From contig NC_053149.1 in assembly GCF_016808335.1 (NCBI RefSeq), positions 28,827,339-28,891,338 of the forward strand: DNA of 64,000 nt. The letters are read 5' to 3'. How positions within the stretch are numbered: position 1 is the first letter of the stretch; each line of letters starts with the position of its first letter. Of the stretch, positions 11,730-22,160 are shown one piece after another. The stretch is from Panicum virgatum. Its lineage: Eukaryota; Streptophyta; Magnoliopsida; Poales; Poaceae. Made by a program: the position numbers and the translations under genes. The notes under the pieces are model-generated. The model searched no databases. It was not told the origin of the DNA and saw only the letters and a list, made by a program, of their open reading frames with translations.

Positions 11730-12852
11730 TGATGAGCACATAGCTCCTCAAATTATTCAGCTTGGGTCATTTATATTTGATGCAAATAAAACTATTATGA
11801 TGAAAGAGGGGGTTCTAGCTAATACTGCAACTTTAGAGACCAAGATTATTTTTCAAGGAAATAATTTGCACAAGGGAGAAAAGAAGCAAGAAATACATTG
11901 ATGTTGCCGTAATATTATATTATATTATTACTCATGTATGTGTCATGGTGCCTGCGTGCACTAATTTTGGTCCAGGCCTATTTCAGCGTCATGTACATGT
12001 AGGCTAAGTCAGACTTGGTGCAAAGTCTGGTTCGCTGGTGTGCGTGAGTCTAAGTCCAAGTCCGACTGGAGTCGAAGGGGGCCTGCGTGCTATATATCGT
12101 GTGGGGTTAGAGTCCTTGGGCAGGAGATTAGAATTTTATTGTGGAGTTATTCTCTTGTCGAGCCGCCGCTCGAGAAAACCCTAGCGGGTGTTTTCCGGAT
12201 TCTTGTGGATTTGCGTGGAATGCGTGATCGAGTTTCTTTGGCTCGAGTGCGTCGCTTGGAATTCTCATAAATTCCTTCTCTTCTGATCATGGTTCACCGT
12301 GGGTGGAAGAAATTATCTAGGGAGGTTGCAATCACTGTAAGCCAGATCGATTTATCTTTGTGCAAGTACTTTTTCAGATCGTTGAATTATTAGCCATAGG
12401 TGTGGTGTGTGGCTATTGCTGTTTGACCGCTGGTTATTTCATATATCTGGAATATTCAGTCGGCTTGCTCAGGCCAGTTTCTGTCTGCTTGTGTTGATTG
12501 ATCAAACGGAGCTATCGTAGATTATACTGCTTATCGTTTGTTTGGTTCCGTCAATATCTCTGGTACAAGTTATTGCCGTGAGAATCGATCTCGTCAAGTT
12601 GTGTATTGTTGTGACTGGTTGGATAATTAAATTATTGTCCATTCAATCAGACCTAGGCCAGCAATTCTTTGAGTCTTTGGAAGCATATTGCGGTGCGGTT
12701 TTGTTATAGCTGCTGATCTGATTGATTTTCTTGATTATTGGGATTATTTATCAATTGAGTAAATCTTGTGAAGTCTGATACTTGTTAATTGGAATTTCTG
12801 TACTGTGAAAGATTGGGATAAATATTTGGGCATCGTAGGTGTGTCCTCAACA
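11730..12852 (+). repeat. Left (5') LTR, with a deletion of about 120 bp
   Basis: It starts TGATGAGCACATAGC and ends CTCAACA. A TATA-like ctatatat lies near 12090. It aligns with 14307-15542, but the stretch from about 14479 to 14597 of the right LTR is missing near 11900, where 'acattg' joins directly to 'atgttgc'. Confidence 0.9.
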
Positions 12853-12853
12853 A

Positions 12854-12868
12854 TTGGTATCAGAGCCC
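12854..12868 (+). other. Primer-binding site (initiator Met tRNA)
   Basis: TTGGTATCAGAGCCC begins two bases after the LTR terminus CA and matches the 3' end of plant initiator-Met tRNA. Confidence 0.85.
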
Positions 12869-13228
12869 TGGAGTATTGCTCGAGAATTACTCGAGGAAGT
12901 TAAATATTTGCCAAAGCTATCTCTAGAATCTAGTGCCCTGGAGTATTTTGAATGGGAAGAAAGTTTGGATGATTTCTTCTATGGCTGTTGGCTCTCAGAT
13001 ATATATTATGCTGAAGAGACTCTGGCTAAAGATCTTTTTTATTGGTGGATTGACTATAACAACAAATTTCCTTGTGAGACATGGAGCGATATGAAGACTG
13101 TAATACAACACCTTTTTCTTTCTCCATTTTCTTTAAGGAAAATGATAGCTGAAGATTATAGTTCAACATCTCGCACCACCAAGGCAATTGATAGTTCTAA
13201 GCATCAGAATAAAGCAGATTCTCATTAA
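12869..13228 (+). pseudogene. gag-like ORF of the non-autonomous element
   Basis: The open frame runs from the PBS to the TAA at 13226-13228. It includes YFEWEESLDDFF and a WWIDYNNKFPCETWSDMK segment, which is the W-E-x5-F and W-x-D-M-K pattern of grass gypsy capsid domains. There is no zinc knuckle before the stop. The first ATG of the open frame (12839) lies inside the LTR, so it is not a convincing start. The downstream protease ORF is in the same frame, so the two were probably one gag-pro polyprotein now split by this single TAA. Confidence 0.65.
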
Positions 13229-13915
13229 CCGCCGAAGGTTGCAGTAACCGAACCACCAATCGTGTGTGCTGATTTTTCTTTAGCATATGGGCTGCATTCT
13301 AATGCTTCTCCTTGTCATACTAACTCTGAAGTTAAATTGGATGATACAAATGATGCATCGGATGGAATATCTATGCTGGCAAAGGAAGTGTGCAGTGATG
13401 GTACCGTTACTAGTACGAAGGGACAACGGTCCAATATATTTCAGTCAGAGTGCAAAATTCATGACAAGGTATGCAAGCTTATTATTGATGGTGGTAGTTT
13501 TACAAATGCTATTAGTTCAGATTTAGTGAATACATTATCTTTGTCTACGTGGAGGCTTCCGAAACCGCATTATGTGCAGTGGATGAATCAAAGTGGTACA
13601 CTCAAAATTACTCACAAGGTGAGAGTAAAATTTTCTATGGGAAAATATGTTGATACTGTTGATTGCGATGTTGCGCCGATGAGTGCATGCCATTTATTAT
13701 TGGGTCGTCCATGGCAGTATGATCTTGATGCAACACACGGTGGTCGTTCCAATTCTTATTTGTTTGTGCATAAAGGTGTCCATCATGTGCTGAAACCAAT
13801 GCATGAGAGTACTATAAAATCTGAGGTTTTTGCTAGTATAAGGAAAAATAAGATGTTGCTCCTACTATCCAAAAGCAGAGGACGGTTTTGCTTCAAGAGG
13901 GAGAGAATGGTGTGA
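13229..13915 (+). pseudogene. Retropepsin-like protease ORF of the non-autonomous element
   Basis: The translation shows RSNIFQSECKIHDKVCKLII, then DGGSFTNAIS at the flap-preceding active-site position, later VKFSMGKYVDTVDCDVAPM and HLLLGRPWQYD. This order is that of gypsy aspartic proteases. The catalytic triplet reads DGG rather than DSG/DTG. The frame ends at 13915, and reading continues in the next frame (13888-14306) with a SLSNFVGHHRKKDQN-like linker up to the purine tract. No RT follows. Confidence 0.75.
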
Positions 13916-14292
13916 ATGTTCCTACTTTTGCTGCTGCTAGTGAGTCTGTGATTCGTTGCAAGGAGCCAATTAAATTATCAATCCAATTTGGTTCTATCTC
14001 TAATAATATTTTTGGGAACAATGTGGTGATGACAAGAGGTACTCTTGCTGCAAAGATCCCCGACATCAATGCTCAACTGAATGAGCCATCAGAACATGAT
14101 CAAACCATCAAAGGGAACTCTTCTGTTATTATTCATTGTTTGGGTGAATCATGTGATGCTAGTAAATCTCCTATACAGTTTGGCTCTCTTTCTAATTTTG
14201 TGGGACACCATAGAAAGAAAGATCAAAATATAATATTTACAGAGATGAAGAAGCCGGTTGAGATTATGCCAAAGCTGAGGACGGCTTTGCTT

Positions 14293-14306
14293 CAAGGAGG
14301 AGAGGA
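14293..14306 (+). other. Polypurine tract
   Basis: CAAGGAGGAGAGGA lies immediately before the right LTR start (TGATGAG at 14307), as required for plus-strand priming. Confidence 0.8.
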
Positions 14307-15542
14307 TGATGAGCACATAGCTCCTCAAATTATTCAGCTTGGGTCATTTATATTTGATGCAAATAAAACTATTATGATGAAAGAGGGGGTTCTAGCTAAT
14401 ACTGCAACTTTAGAGACTAAGCTTATTTTTCAAGGAAATAATTTGCACAAGGGAGAAAAGAAGCAAGAAATACATTGGCCGCTGGCCGGATATTTTTATT
14501 GATCCAGAGAAACCATGCACGTGGAGATAAAAGGCAGCCCAATCAGAATGCGTCAACTTTATTTGGCAATTGATTATTAGCATGGTTATTAATGTTGTCG
14601 TAATATTATATTATTATTCATGTATGTGTCATGGTGCCTGCGTGCACTAATTTTGGTCCAGGCCTATTTCAGCGTCATGTACATGTAGGCTAAGTCAGAC
14701 TTCGTGCAAAGTCTGGTTCGGTGGTTTGCGTGAGTCTAAGTCCAAGTCCGACCTGGAGTCGAAGGGGGCATGCGTGCTATATATCGTGTGGGGTTAGAGT
14801 CCTTGCGCAGGAGATTAGAATTTTATTGTGGAGTTATTCCCTTGTCGAGCCACCGCTGGAGAAAACCCTAGCGGGTGTTTTCCGGATCCTTGTGGATTTG
14901 CGTGTAGTGCGTGATCGAGTTTCTTCGGCTCGAGTGCGTCGCTTGGAATTCTCAGAGTTCCTTTTCTTCTGATCGTGGTTCACCGTGGGTGGAAGAAATT
15001 ATCTAGGGTTTGGGTTGCAATCACTGTAAACCAGATCAATTTATCTTTGTGCAAGTACTTTTTCAGATCGTTGAATTATTAGCCATAGGTGTGGTGTGTG
15101 GCTATTGCTGTTTGACCGCTGGTTATTTCATATATCGGGAATATTCAGTCTGCTTGCTCAGGCCAGTTTCTGTCTGCTTGTGTTGATTGATCAAACGGAG
15201 CTATCGTAGATTATACTGCTTATCGTTTGTTTGGTTCCGTCAATATCTCTGATACAAGTTATTGCCATGAGAATCAATCTCGTCAAGTTGTGTATTGCTG
15301 TGACTGGTTGGATAATTAAATTATCGTCAATTCAATCAGACCTAGGTCCAGCAGTTCTTTAAGTCTTTGGAAGCATATTGCGGTGCAGTTTTGTTATAGC
15401 TGTTGATCTGAACAATTTTCTTGATTATTGGGATTATTTATCAATTGAGTAAATCTTGTGAAGTCTGGTACTTGTTAATTGGAATTTCTGTACCGTGAAA
15501 GATTGGGACAAATATTTGGGTATCGTAGGTGTGTTCTCATCA
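14307..15542 (+). repeat. Right (3') LTR of the non-autonomous element
   Basis: It starts TGATGAGCACATAGC and ends TTCTCATCA, followed by the TSD actgt. A TATA-like ctatatat lies near 14777. It is the full-length version (1236 bp) of the LTR; the left copy is shorter because of an internal deletion. Confidence 0.9.
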
Positions 15543-15547
15543 ACTGT

Positions 15548-16488
15548 TCTGTGATGTTTTTCTTGATGCCGATGAAGATGATGTCATTGGCTCTTTTGAC
15601 GGCTCCGTTGGATTGCGGGTGGTACACCGAAGTAAAGCAAAGTTTGGTTCCCAACTGAGAACAAAACTCTCTGAATGTGGTGCAATCAAACTGTTTGCCG
15701 TTGTCGACGATGACCTCCTTCGGGACGCCGAAGCGGCATACAATATTCTGCCAGAAGAACTTCTGCATGGCTGCAGCTGTAATGTCTCGAAGCACCTTGG
15801 CTTCGATCCATTTTGAGAAGTACTCCACTGCTGTTGCGTACTTGTAGTTGCCCGGAGCTGTGGGCAGAGGACCGACGATGTCGATGCCCCATCGAGCGAG
15901 GGGCCACACCGAAGGTATGAGGTGAACTTCGTCCGGGGGAAACTTGCTGTAGTGGGCATGCTTTTGGCAATTGGAGCACGTGCGAACAACTTCATGGGCA
16001 TCTGCTACCGCCGAAGGCCAGTAAAAGCCTTCGCAAAAAGCTTTGCCTACCAGGGCCATTGTGCCGATGTGCGAAGAGCACATGCCTATGTGGATCTTCT
16101 GTAGCAGATGCCTTCCTTTGGCTTGTGAGATACATTTCAACATTGGTGCACAGACACCGCCTCGATACAATGCTTCGTTGATGATTGAGTAGTTACGTGC
16201 GTGGAGGGACATTTGTTTTTCCTCCTTCTCATCCTCCAGGACGAAGTGTCCCTGAAGGTAAGCCATTATGGTGGCCCTCCAGTCTTCGGTAGAGATGGCA
16301 TTGACGAACTTCGCTGGCTCATCAGCACAATTGACTAAGCCGTGCTTGAGTGTTTCGAAGAACACATCTGGAGGTAGTGGGTCATTTTCTACTACAGCCT
16401 TCGCTAAGACATTTGCCTGCTTATTTTGCAGCCTGGGGAAGCTTCGGATGTTGAAACCCAAAAAGTATTTTTCCATGCTTCGCACCAC
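15548..16488 (-). pseudogene. T1 integrase, catalytic part (Glu replaced by Lys)
   Basis: An HHCC zinc finger is visible (HIGMCSSH ... CSNCQKHAH), followed by the core with WGIDIVGPLP (first Asp), IVDNGKQFD (second Asp) and QSNGAVKRAND, where the catalytic Glu of the family's GAVERAN is Lys (codon 15587-15585). The ORF is otherwise open for more than 300 residues until the insertion at 15542. Its upstream part includes the RNase H/IN linker. Integration activity is expected to be lost. Confidence 0.85.
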
Positions 16489-16521
16489 TGCCAGATACTT
16501 CGCGAGCTCAAGTTTGAGCGC

Positions 16522-17372
16522 TCAATAGGTTTTGCCAATGTGGTTCGTGATGAGCTCCGAATCGGATCTGATGGACAGCCTCCTCGCTCCAAGTGCTCTG
16601 GCTTTGCGAAGACCTAGAAGCAGGACTTCGTACTCGGCCACGTCATTTGTGCATCCTGTGAAGTCGAGCCTGGCTGCATATTTGAGTTGGGTGCCCGAAG
16701 GTACTGTGAGAACTGCCGAAGCCCCGGAGCCGTTCTTGCAATATGCTCCGTCACATTCCAATTGCCATATGGCTTCAATCATTGGAGGATCCTGCGAAGG
16801 TGCTGCTGGTGTCCAGTCGGTGACAAAGTCTGCGAGGACCTGGGACTTGATGGCACTCCGAGGAACGAAGTCGATGGTGTGTGCTGCCAATTGAGTTGCC
16901 CATTTTCCAATTCTTCCAGAGGCCTCCCTATTCTCAAACATGTCCCAAATAGGGTAAGAGGTCGGGACTTTAATCTTGAAGCTCTGAAAATAATGCCGGA
17001 GTTTCCGGGCCGCCATCACTACTGCATATGCCATCTTCTCCATCTCTGAGTACAATAACTTCAATCCGCAAAGGTCTTTGGATACGAAGTAGATTGGCAA
17101 CTGCTTCAGTGTCCTTCGGCCATCCTTTCTTCCACCAGTGTTGCGCTCACTGCAGAGCTAGATGTCGCGATGTATAGCAATAGTTCTGCCTCCGGCGAAG
17201 GGCTTGTCATGACTGCGAGGTTCTCCAGATATTGCTTGAGATCTTCGAAAGCCTTATCCTGTTCTGGTCCCCACTGGAAATTTTCAGAGCTCTTGAGTAC
17301 CTTGAAGGAGGGGAGCGACTTCTTTGCTGACTGTGAGATAAATCTGTTCAGCAAAGCCAGCCGGCCTGTCAA
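16522..17372 (-). pseudogene. T1 RT connection and RNase H domains
   Basis: Two adjoining minus-strand frames make this region. 17372-17106 (KSLPSFKVLKSSENFQWGPEQ ... AFEDLKQYL) is the RT thumb/connection. 17100-16522 is the RNase H, with the tether region (YPIWDMFENREASGRIGKWA), CDGAYCKNGSGASAV (Asp), NDVAEYE (Glu) and IRSDSELITN (Asp). All three acidic residues are present. A frame change separates the pieces, and a stop follows ITNHIGKTY before the integrase linker. Confidence 0.8.
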
Positions 17373-17520
17373 CTTCTAGACCCCCCCCCCCTCTTCGTCG
17401 TTGGCGGCTGCATTCTTCTTATGGCTTCGATTTTTACGGGGTTAGCCTTGATGCCCTTTTCTATGATCATGCATCCCAGCAGCTTCCCTCGCCTTACGCC
17501 GAAGACACATTTCTCCGGGT

Positions 17521-18383
17521 TCAGTTTGAATCTGTGTTTTCACAGGTTGCGAAGGTCTCACGGAGGTCTGAGATGTGATCTTCGTGCTTCTTACTCCGTA
17601 CGACGACGTCGTCGACGTATGCTGAAATGTTTCTGTCCAACTGAGTCCCAAGGACTTCCCCGATGGTTCTGTTAAAGGTACATCCCGCGTTGCGAAGCCC
17701 TTTTGGCATTCTGACATAACAATACGTGACAAATGGTGTTGTGAAACTGGTTTTCTCTTCGTCAGATTTTTTCATAAAGATCTGGTGGTAACCCGAAAAG
17801 CAATCCAGCATGCTCAACATCTCCGAACCCGCTACTGTATCCACCAGAGTGTCAATGCAAGGTAGGGGGTATTCATACTTCGGGCAGAACTTGTTCAGGG
17901 TCATGAAGTCGATGCACATCCTCCAACTGCCATTTTTCTTTGGGACCAAGACCACGTTAGCCAGCCACTCGAGGTGTTGTACTTCGCGAAAGACACCCGC
18001 ATCAACAGTTTCTGGAGTTCACCTTGGGCTTCCTTCTTTCTGTCCTCGAACATAGTCCGAAGGCGCTGCTTTCGGGGCTTGACCTTTGGGTCCACCCACA
18101 GGAAGTGCTCCATGATTTCTCTGCTGACCCCTCGCAGGTCCAAAGATGACCATGCGAAAACGTCCTGATTGTTCCTCAAGAACTGGATTAGTCTGGCCTC
18201 CTCGACTTCGTCGAGCCCCTTGCTGATGGTTACTGTACGATCGGGGACGTCTTCGCAGAGCGGTACTTTCTTCGTGTGTTCGCCCGACATGACCCCCTCT
18301 GCCCTGTGTGCTTGGTCGAACTTGGAAGGCTTCGGCATCACCTCTTCTTCTTCTTCGGCATCTGCTGCTTCGATTGCATGCAC
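17521..18383 (-). pseudogene. T1 reverse transcriptase (frameshifted)
   Basis: The N-terminal part (18383-17901) reads NNQDVFAWSSLDLRGVSREI and the KPRKQRLR motif. The polymerase core (17955-17521) has LVPKKNGSWRMCIDF, motif A MLDCFSGYHQI and motif C AYVDDVVVRSK. The core catalytic Asp residues are intact, but the two parts are in different frames and the C-terminal side is frame-shifted again near 17520. Confidence 0.85.
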
Positions 18384-18645
18384 ATTTTTTGTTGCACTTG
18401 CTGCATTGTCTTTGCACCTCCTTGCCTCCTAATGGTTGCCGAGGATCGTGATGACTACTCCGGCGGTTGGCATCTTCATGCAGAGGCATGCTTGATGGAT
18501 GACTGCTGCAAACTTGATGATGGTGTTGCGACCGAAGATGGCATTGTACGGGTAGGTAATGTCTACCATGTCGTAGGTTATGAGCTCCGTCCTCTAGGTG
18601 TTCCTTTCACCGAAGGTCACGCTCAGTTCGATTTTTCCAAGGGCC

Positions 18646-18921
18646 TCAATTTTTCCCTCTGAAGCCAATGAGGGGATACTGGGATTTGTGCAACACCATC
18701 ATCTTGACGAAGCACTGCCAAGTAATAATATCTATGGAGCTGCCGTTATCGACGAGGATCCGGCCCACATCGTTTTCGGCGAAGTGCACGGAATTCTTGC
18801 CAATGTTGACACGGATGACGAGGGGGTCGTTGTGTGGGTAGTGTTGAAGCCTGAGGTCAACTTCGGAAAACGTGATTGGGACATGGGACCAAGGGGTGCG
18901 GAAGTGCTTGCCTTCGCACAC
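18646..18921 (-). pseudogene. T1 aspartic protease
   Basis: The order is HVPITFSEVDLRLQHYPHND, then RILVDNGSSIDII, then YPLIGFRGK. The DNGSS active-site form is usual in Tat-lineage elements. The frame is open for 91 codons, bounded by stops, with RT further downstream on the minus strand. Confidence 0.8.
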
Positions 18922-18989
18922 ATGTGAGACTTTGCGGAGGTATTCTTTCCTCTGCCTCTTCGTCTCGTGTACAGCTCTTCGTCACGTTC

Positions 18990-20791
18990 AGTACCGGAGA
19001 TGGCATTGATGATATTTACCATGCCTCCGGCGGGATCGTTGGCTCTTTCTGGAGCTTGGCCTGCTCTACCTTCGGAGGTGGGAAGAGGTGGTGGGTGGGG
19101 GTTTGTGCTACAGGTGGTTGCTACCATGTTTGTTGTGGCGCTGAAGGGGTTGGGGTTTGTGGGAGTTGGGGTGCCGAAGGGGCTTGCAGGGCTGGAGGTG
19201 TGTATGTGGGGTTGTAATGGAAGGTAGGGAAGGATGGGGAAAGTGTAGGGTACGCCAAAGTCCAATGAGGTTGGTGCAAAGGTTGCCACTAGATGGTTGG
19301 GGGCAAGCTTCGCGGCTAGTTGTTTCGGGTGGTGTAATTGACGGGCTTCGGTGGCTGGGTGTTGGTGCTTCGATCGAATTCTTCTTTCTTCTCCTTGACG
19401 AGGGGCAATCGCTTGTCCAATGCCCCTTGTCCCCGCCATGGATGCACCAGTACGGGACTTTCTGCCTTCGACCAATGTTATCTCCATGGCCGTGGTTGGT
19501 GTTGCTTCGGTCACTCCTCCCTCCTCTATTGTTTTGAGGCCGAGAGTCGCGATCTTCGTCGCTGAAGACCGTATTCACGGCCTTCATGGTCTTCGCTTGC
19601 TCGGCCTGGTGCGGCCTTGCTCGGTCGCGGTTACAAGCCCACTGCTCGTTCATCTCTTCGAGTCTTCGCCGCTTGCCCTTGTCCGAGATGCAATTTCTTG
19701 CATTATCTCGAAGAGCCTGTCGATGGTCTTCGGTTTGCGGCGCTCAAGGTACTCTCCGCACGGGCCGAGGCTTAGACCCACAACTGCGGCATCGAAGATG
19801 GTTTTCTCCGCCACGTCCGAAGCCCTTGTGCGAAGCTTGACGAGGCGGTGTAGGTACTCTTGTAAGGTGGAGCCTCCCTGCTTCAGATTGTGGAAGTCAC
19901 ATGAATTGATTTCATCAGGCTTCAGCGCCCAAAACGCAGCGGTCAGCTCTGCTCGCAGCTGGTCCCAAGCATAGATGTGCCCATTTGGACGGTTTGAGTA
20001 CTAGTGTTGTGCGAGGCCCCTCAGGGAGAGAACGAGGGCTTTGACCTTGCAGGCGGCGCCTCCTCCGGTTGCTTCAACTACTGATTCGTACTTGAGGAGG
20101 AATTCTCGTGGGTCGGAGTCTCCGTCGTATTGTGGGAGGATGGCCGGGTTGAAGCGTGGCGGCAACTGGAGCTCTTCGAATTCCACCGAAAGAGGAGTGC
20201 TGAGGCCTCCTCAGTGCTGCCGATGCTGCTGCTGCATCATTTTGTATTCACCTTATTCTTCGTCGGAGTACATGATGGGTCTTGGGCGAGGCCTTACAGG
20301 CTGAGGTCCGTGCGGCGTCGGCGCTGGCTCTGGGCGAGGGGCTTGATCTTGTTGTAGCATTGCCATGCGCTTGCAGATTTGTTGCCGCATAGCCTTGTAG
20401 CGAAGCTCTTCCTCCTTGAGCCTGTTGAGTTGCTCTTCCACCTCTTCTGCGGTGAGTTCCCGTTGTTTGCACTTCGATCTTGTCATGACTGCTGTGGTTG
20501 ATGGACCGGCCTAGGTTGCTGCCTGCCGAGCATGGCGTAGGCGCTCTGCGAGGCGCGCGTCGATTCTCGCATGGCTTGGATGTCTTCGCTGGAGACACCC
20601 ATGTTGAGGAGCTCGACCTCGAACTCCCCGTCAGTGAGGTCATCGACCGAGGTGTCTTCGCTGTTGTCTTCGCGGTTCTTGGTGCCGGTGTCGTTGGTTG
20701 TGACGAGGGTGTTGTCCGCCGAAGCCCAAGCGTCCGCCGAGGCGGGGGGCTCCGTCGAAGCGCTGGTGTTGGTCTTCTTCTTCGCTGCCAT
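18990..20791 (-). pseudogene. gag: T1 gag (several frameshifts)
   Basis: The likely start is the ATG at 20791 (MAAKKKTNTSAS). The ORF ends at 20483, continues in another frame at 20486-20253 (a Glu/Arg-rich coiled-coil-like stretch), then at 20186-20001 (LPPRFNPAILPQYDGDSDPR, the start of the capsid domain), then at 19653-19108. That last piece has a zinc-knuckle-like WCIHGGDKGHWTSDCP. The capsid core between about 20000 and 19660 is split among frames. The order and strand agree with T1. Confidence 0.75.
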
Positions 20792-20816
20792 GTGGTCGTG
20801 TCGGAACGAACCGCGG

Positions 20817-20830
20817 GTGGGCGCCAAAAC
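20817..20830 (-). other. T1 primer-binding site
   Basis: On the minus strand, TTTTGGCGCCCACC follows directly after the LTR terminus CAACA, the usual arrangement of Grande/Tat-like elements. Confidence 0.75.
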
Positions 20831-21514
20831 TGTTGGTGCAAGATACCCTTCAGGGCGAAGGCGTATCACAACAGCTCAAGTCTTGGAGGGCGAAACCTCC
20901 AGAGAGAGTAGTGCCAAGGACAGCGGCACGAAAATCAAAGCACAAGCAATAACTCTAAGTATTCAATGTCCCATCAAACACACTTACATGTGTATTTATA
21001 GCCGGCAGCTCAAGTACCCGCCAGTGTAAATTCTCCGTAATGCCCTCTAACTGCTATATTCCTGGAATATTCCGTGAGTATTAATGTAACATTACAGCAA
21101 AGACAACGGTAGTGGGTTACAGCTGGACTGGCAAGTGGGCCTCTCCGCGGGCTTCTTTGACCTTCGCCTGTCCGGCTTTCCACTGGACCTTCGGGATTGG
21201 CCTCCACAGACCCAGTCATCCGTTCTTCCTTCGGACGTGCACCTTCGTCAGCGGGTCTTCGCCCGCAGGCTTTCGCCGCCTGGACTTTGTCCGACTCGCC
21301 CCGCATCGTGTCCTGCTGAGAGTCCTACTTCGGATCACCGGGACTTCGCTCACGGGCTTCGCCGCGTGACCTTCGCTCCTTTGCTCATGGGCTTCGCCGA
21401 GAGGCTTCGTCCCGTGACCTTCGTGCCACGTCAATGCGTGGTCGTCTTGACCTCGAGCTCTGGACCTTCGGGTGCCGCGCCTTCGCTCGTCACCCGAAGG
21501 TGGCTCCCCCAACA
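20831..21514 (-). repeat. T1 5' LTR
   Basis: On the minus strand it starts TGTTGGGGGAGCCACC (21514) and ends TTGCACCAACA (20831), 684 bp. A TATA box (ctataaata, minus) lies near 21003-20993. The inverted ends TGTTGG...CCAACA and the adjacent PBS fix the borders. No second copy exists in the window. Confidence 0.9.
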
Positions 21515-22160
21515 GTGAGTCCATCCACGTAGCCCATACGCATTAACTCATCCACCTCCGTTCCTCTTCCCCATCTCATCCCCTCCCGATGCCACCTGCC
21601 GCCGCCACTTTCTTCCATGCTGCCGTCGGCTCTCTTCGTCGAATCTGGGCCCCTGCGCCGTGTCTCCTCCTCCCTATCCGGCCTAGAACCGGTGGCCCCA
21701 AGACCTTCCTGTGCTGCGCCTCCTCCTCCCTGTGCGGCTCGGATCCGGCGGCTCCAAAGCCTTCCTGTGGAGAATGAGAAGAAGGGAGAGACCACCTAAT
21801 GCTTCTTCCCCGAGGTGGCTAGGGTGGCGCATGGCGGTGAGGTGTCAGTGTCGTGGGTGAGAGGCTTTGCGTGGCACCCTCCGAGGGTAGGTACCTCCCC
21901 TACCATTACATTTTCTATGCAACTTGTAAAAAAGGACTATGTGGAAGGATGCATGCTGCACCAGGTTTTTCGTAAAAGTTGACAGCTAATGTTGTTTAAC
22001 AAATCCACAGAAAAATGTAACAGAACACCAAAACTGAAACCCCATTACAAAATCAAGGTAAGAAATAATATGCATAAAGATTTAACTACTAAAAGAATGA
22101 TATGTGCTGATGACACTGGTATCATTTATGAAGCAATAACTCATAACTAAAGATGGAAAT
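21515..22160. other. Between T1 and the phosphatase gene; no gene recognised
   Basis: A GC-rich block (about 21540-21900) with pyrimidine-rich plus-strand text and short ORFs on both strands is followed by AT-rich sequence. I could not match the ORFs to any family. Part may be the 3' UTR of the phosphatase gene. Confidence 0.3.

Larger units (their letters stand above)
11730..15542 (+). mobile_element. Complete non-autonomous gag-protease LTR retrotransposon (TSD actgt)
   Basis: Two LTRs (11730-12852 and 14307-15542) begin TGATGAGCACA and end in TCA/ACA. They flank a 1.45-kb interior with an initiator-Met PBS directly after the left LTR, a gag-like ORF, a retropepsin-like ORF, and a purine tract before the right LTR. 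The flanking 5-bp repeat actgt (11725-11729, 15543-15547) proves a clean insertion. RT, RNase H and integrase are absent, so mobility would need a partner element. It resembles the TR-GAG class in layout. It splits the T1 integrase gene. Confidence 0.9.
3705..21514 (-). mobile_element. T1: Tat/Grande-like Ty3-gypsy retrotransposon, truncated and thrice interrupted
   Basis: Reading right to left on the minus strand it shows: 5' LTR 21514-20831, PBS, gag (20791 to about 19000), protease (18921-18646), RT (18383-17521), RNase H (17372-16522), integrase (16488-15548, resuming 11729-11270), a non-coding 3' region (9788-8934 and 5070-4780) and an antisense ORF (about 3706-4772). It has been opened by the insertions 5071-8933, 9789-11254 and 11730-15542. 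The 3' LTR is missing; the element stops at the junction with the Athila-like gag near 3705. The base next to its LTR outside the element begins 'gtgag' (21515-21519), an unmatched half of the expected TSD. It is inactive. Confidence 0.8.

Noticed and set aside
12040..12270. ORF repeated at 14721-14972
   Set aside because: It is the same LTR sequence in both LTRs of one element and includes the TATA box and leader, not a protein.
18169..19974. Long plus-strand ORFs opposite T1 gag, protease and RT
   Set aside because: The minus strand carries the aligned gag-pol motifs in this stretch; the plus-strand frames are shadows.
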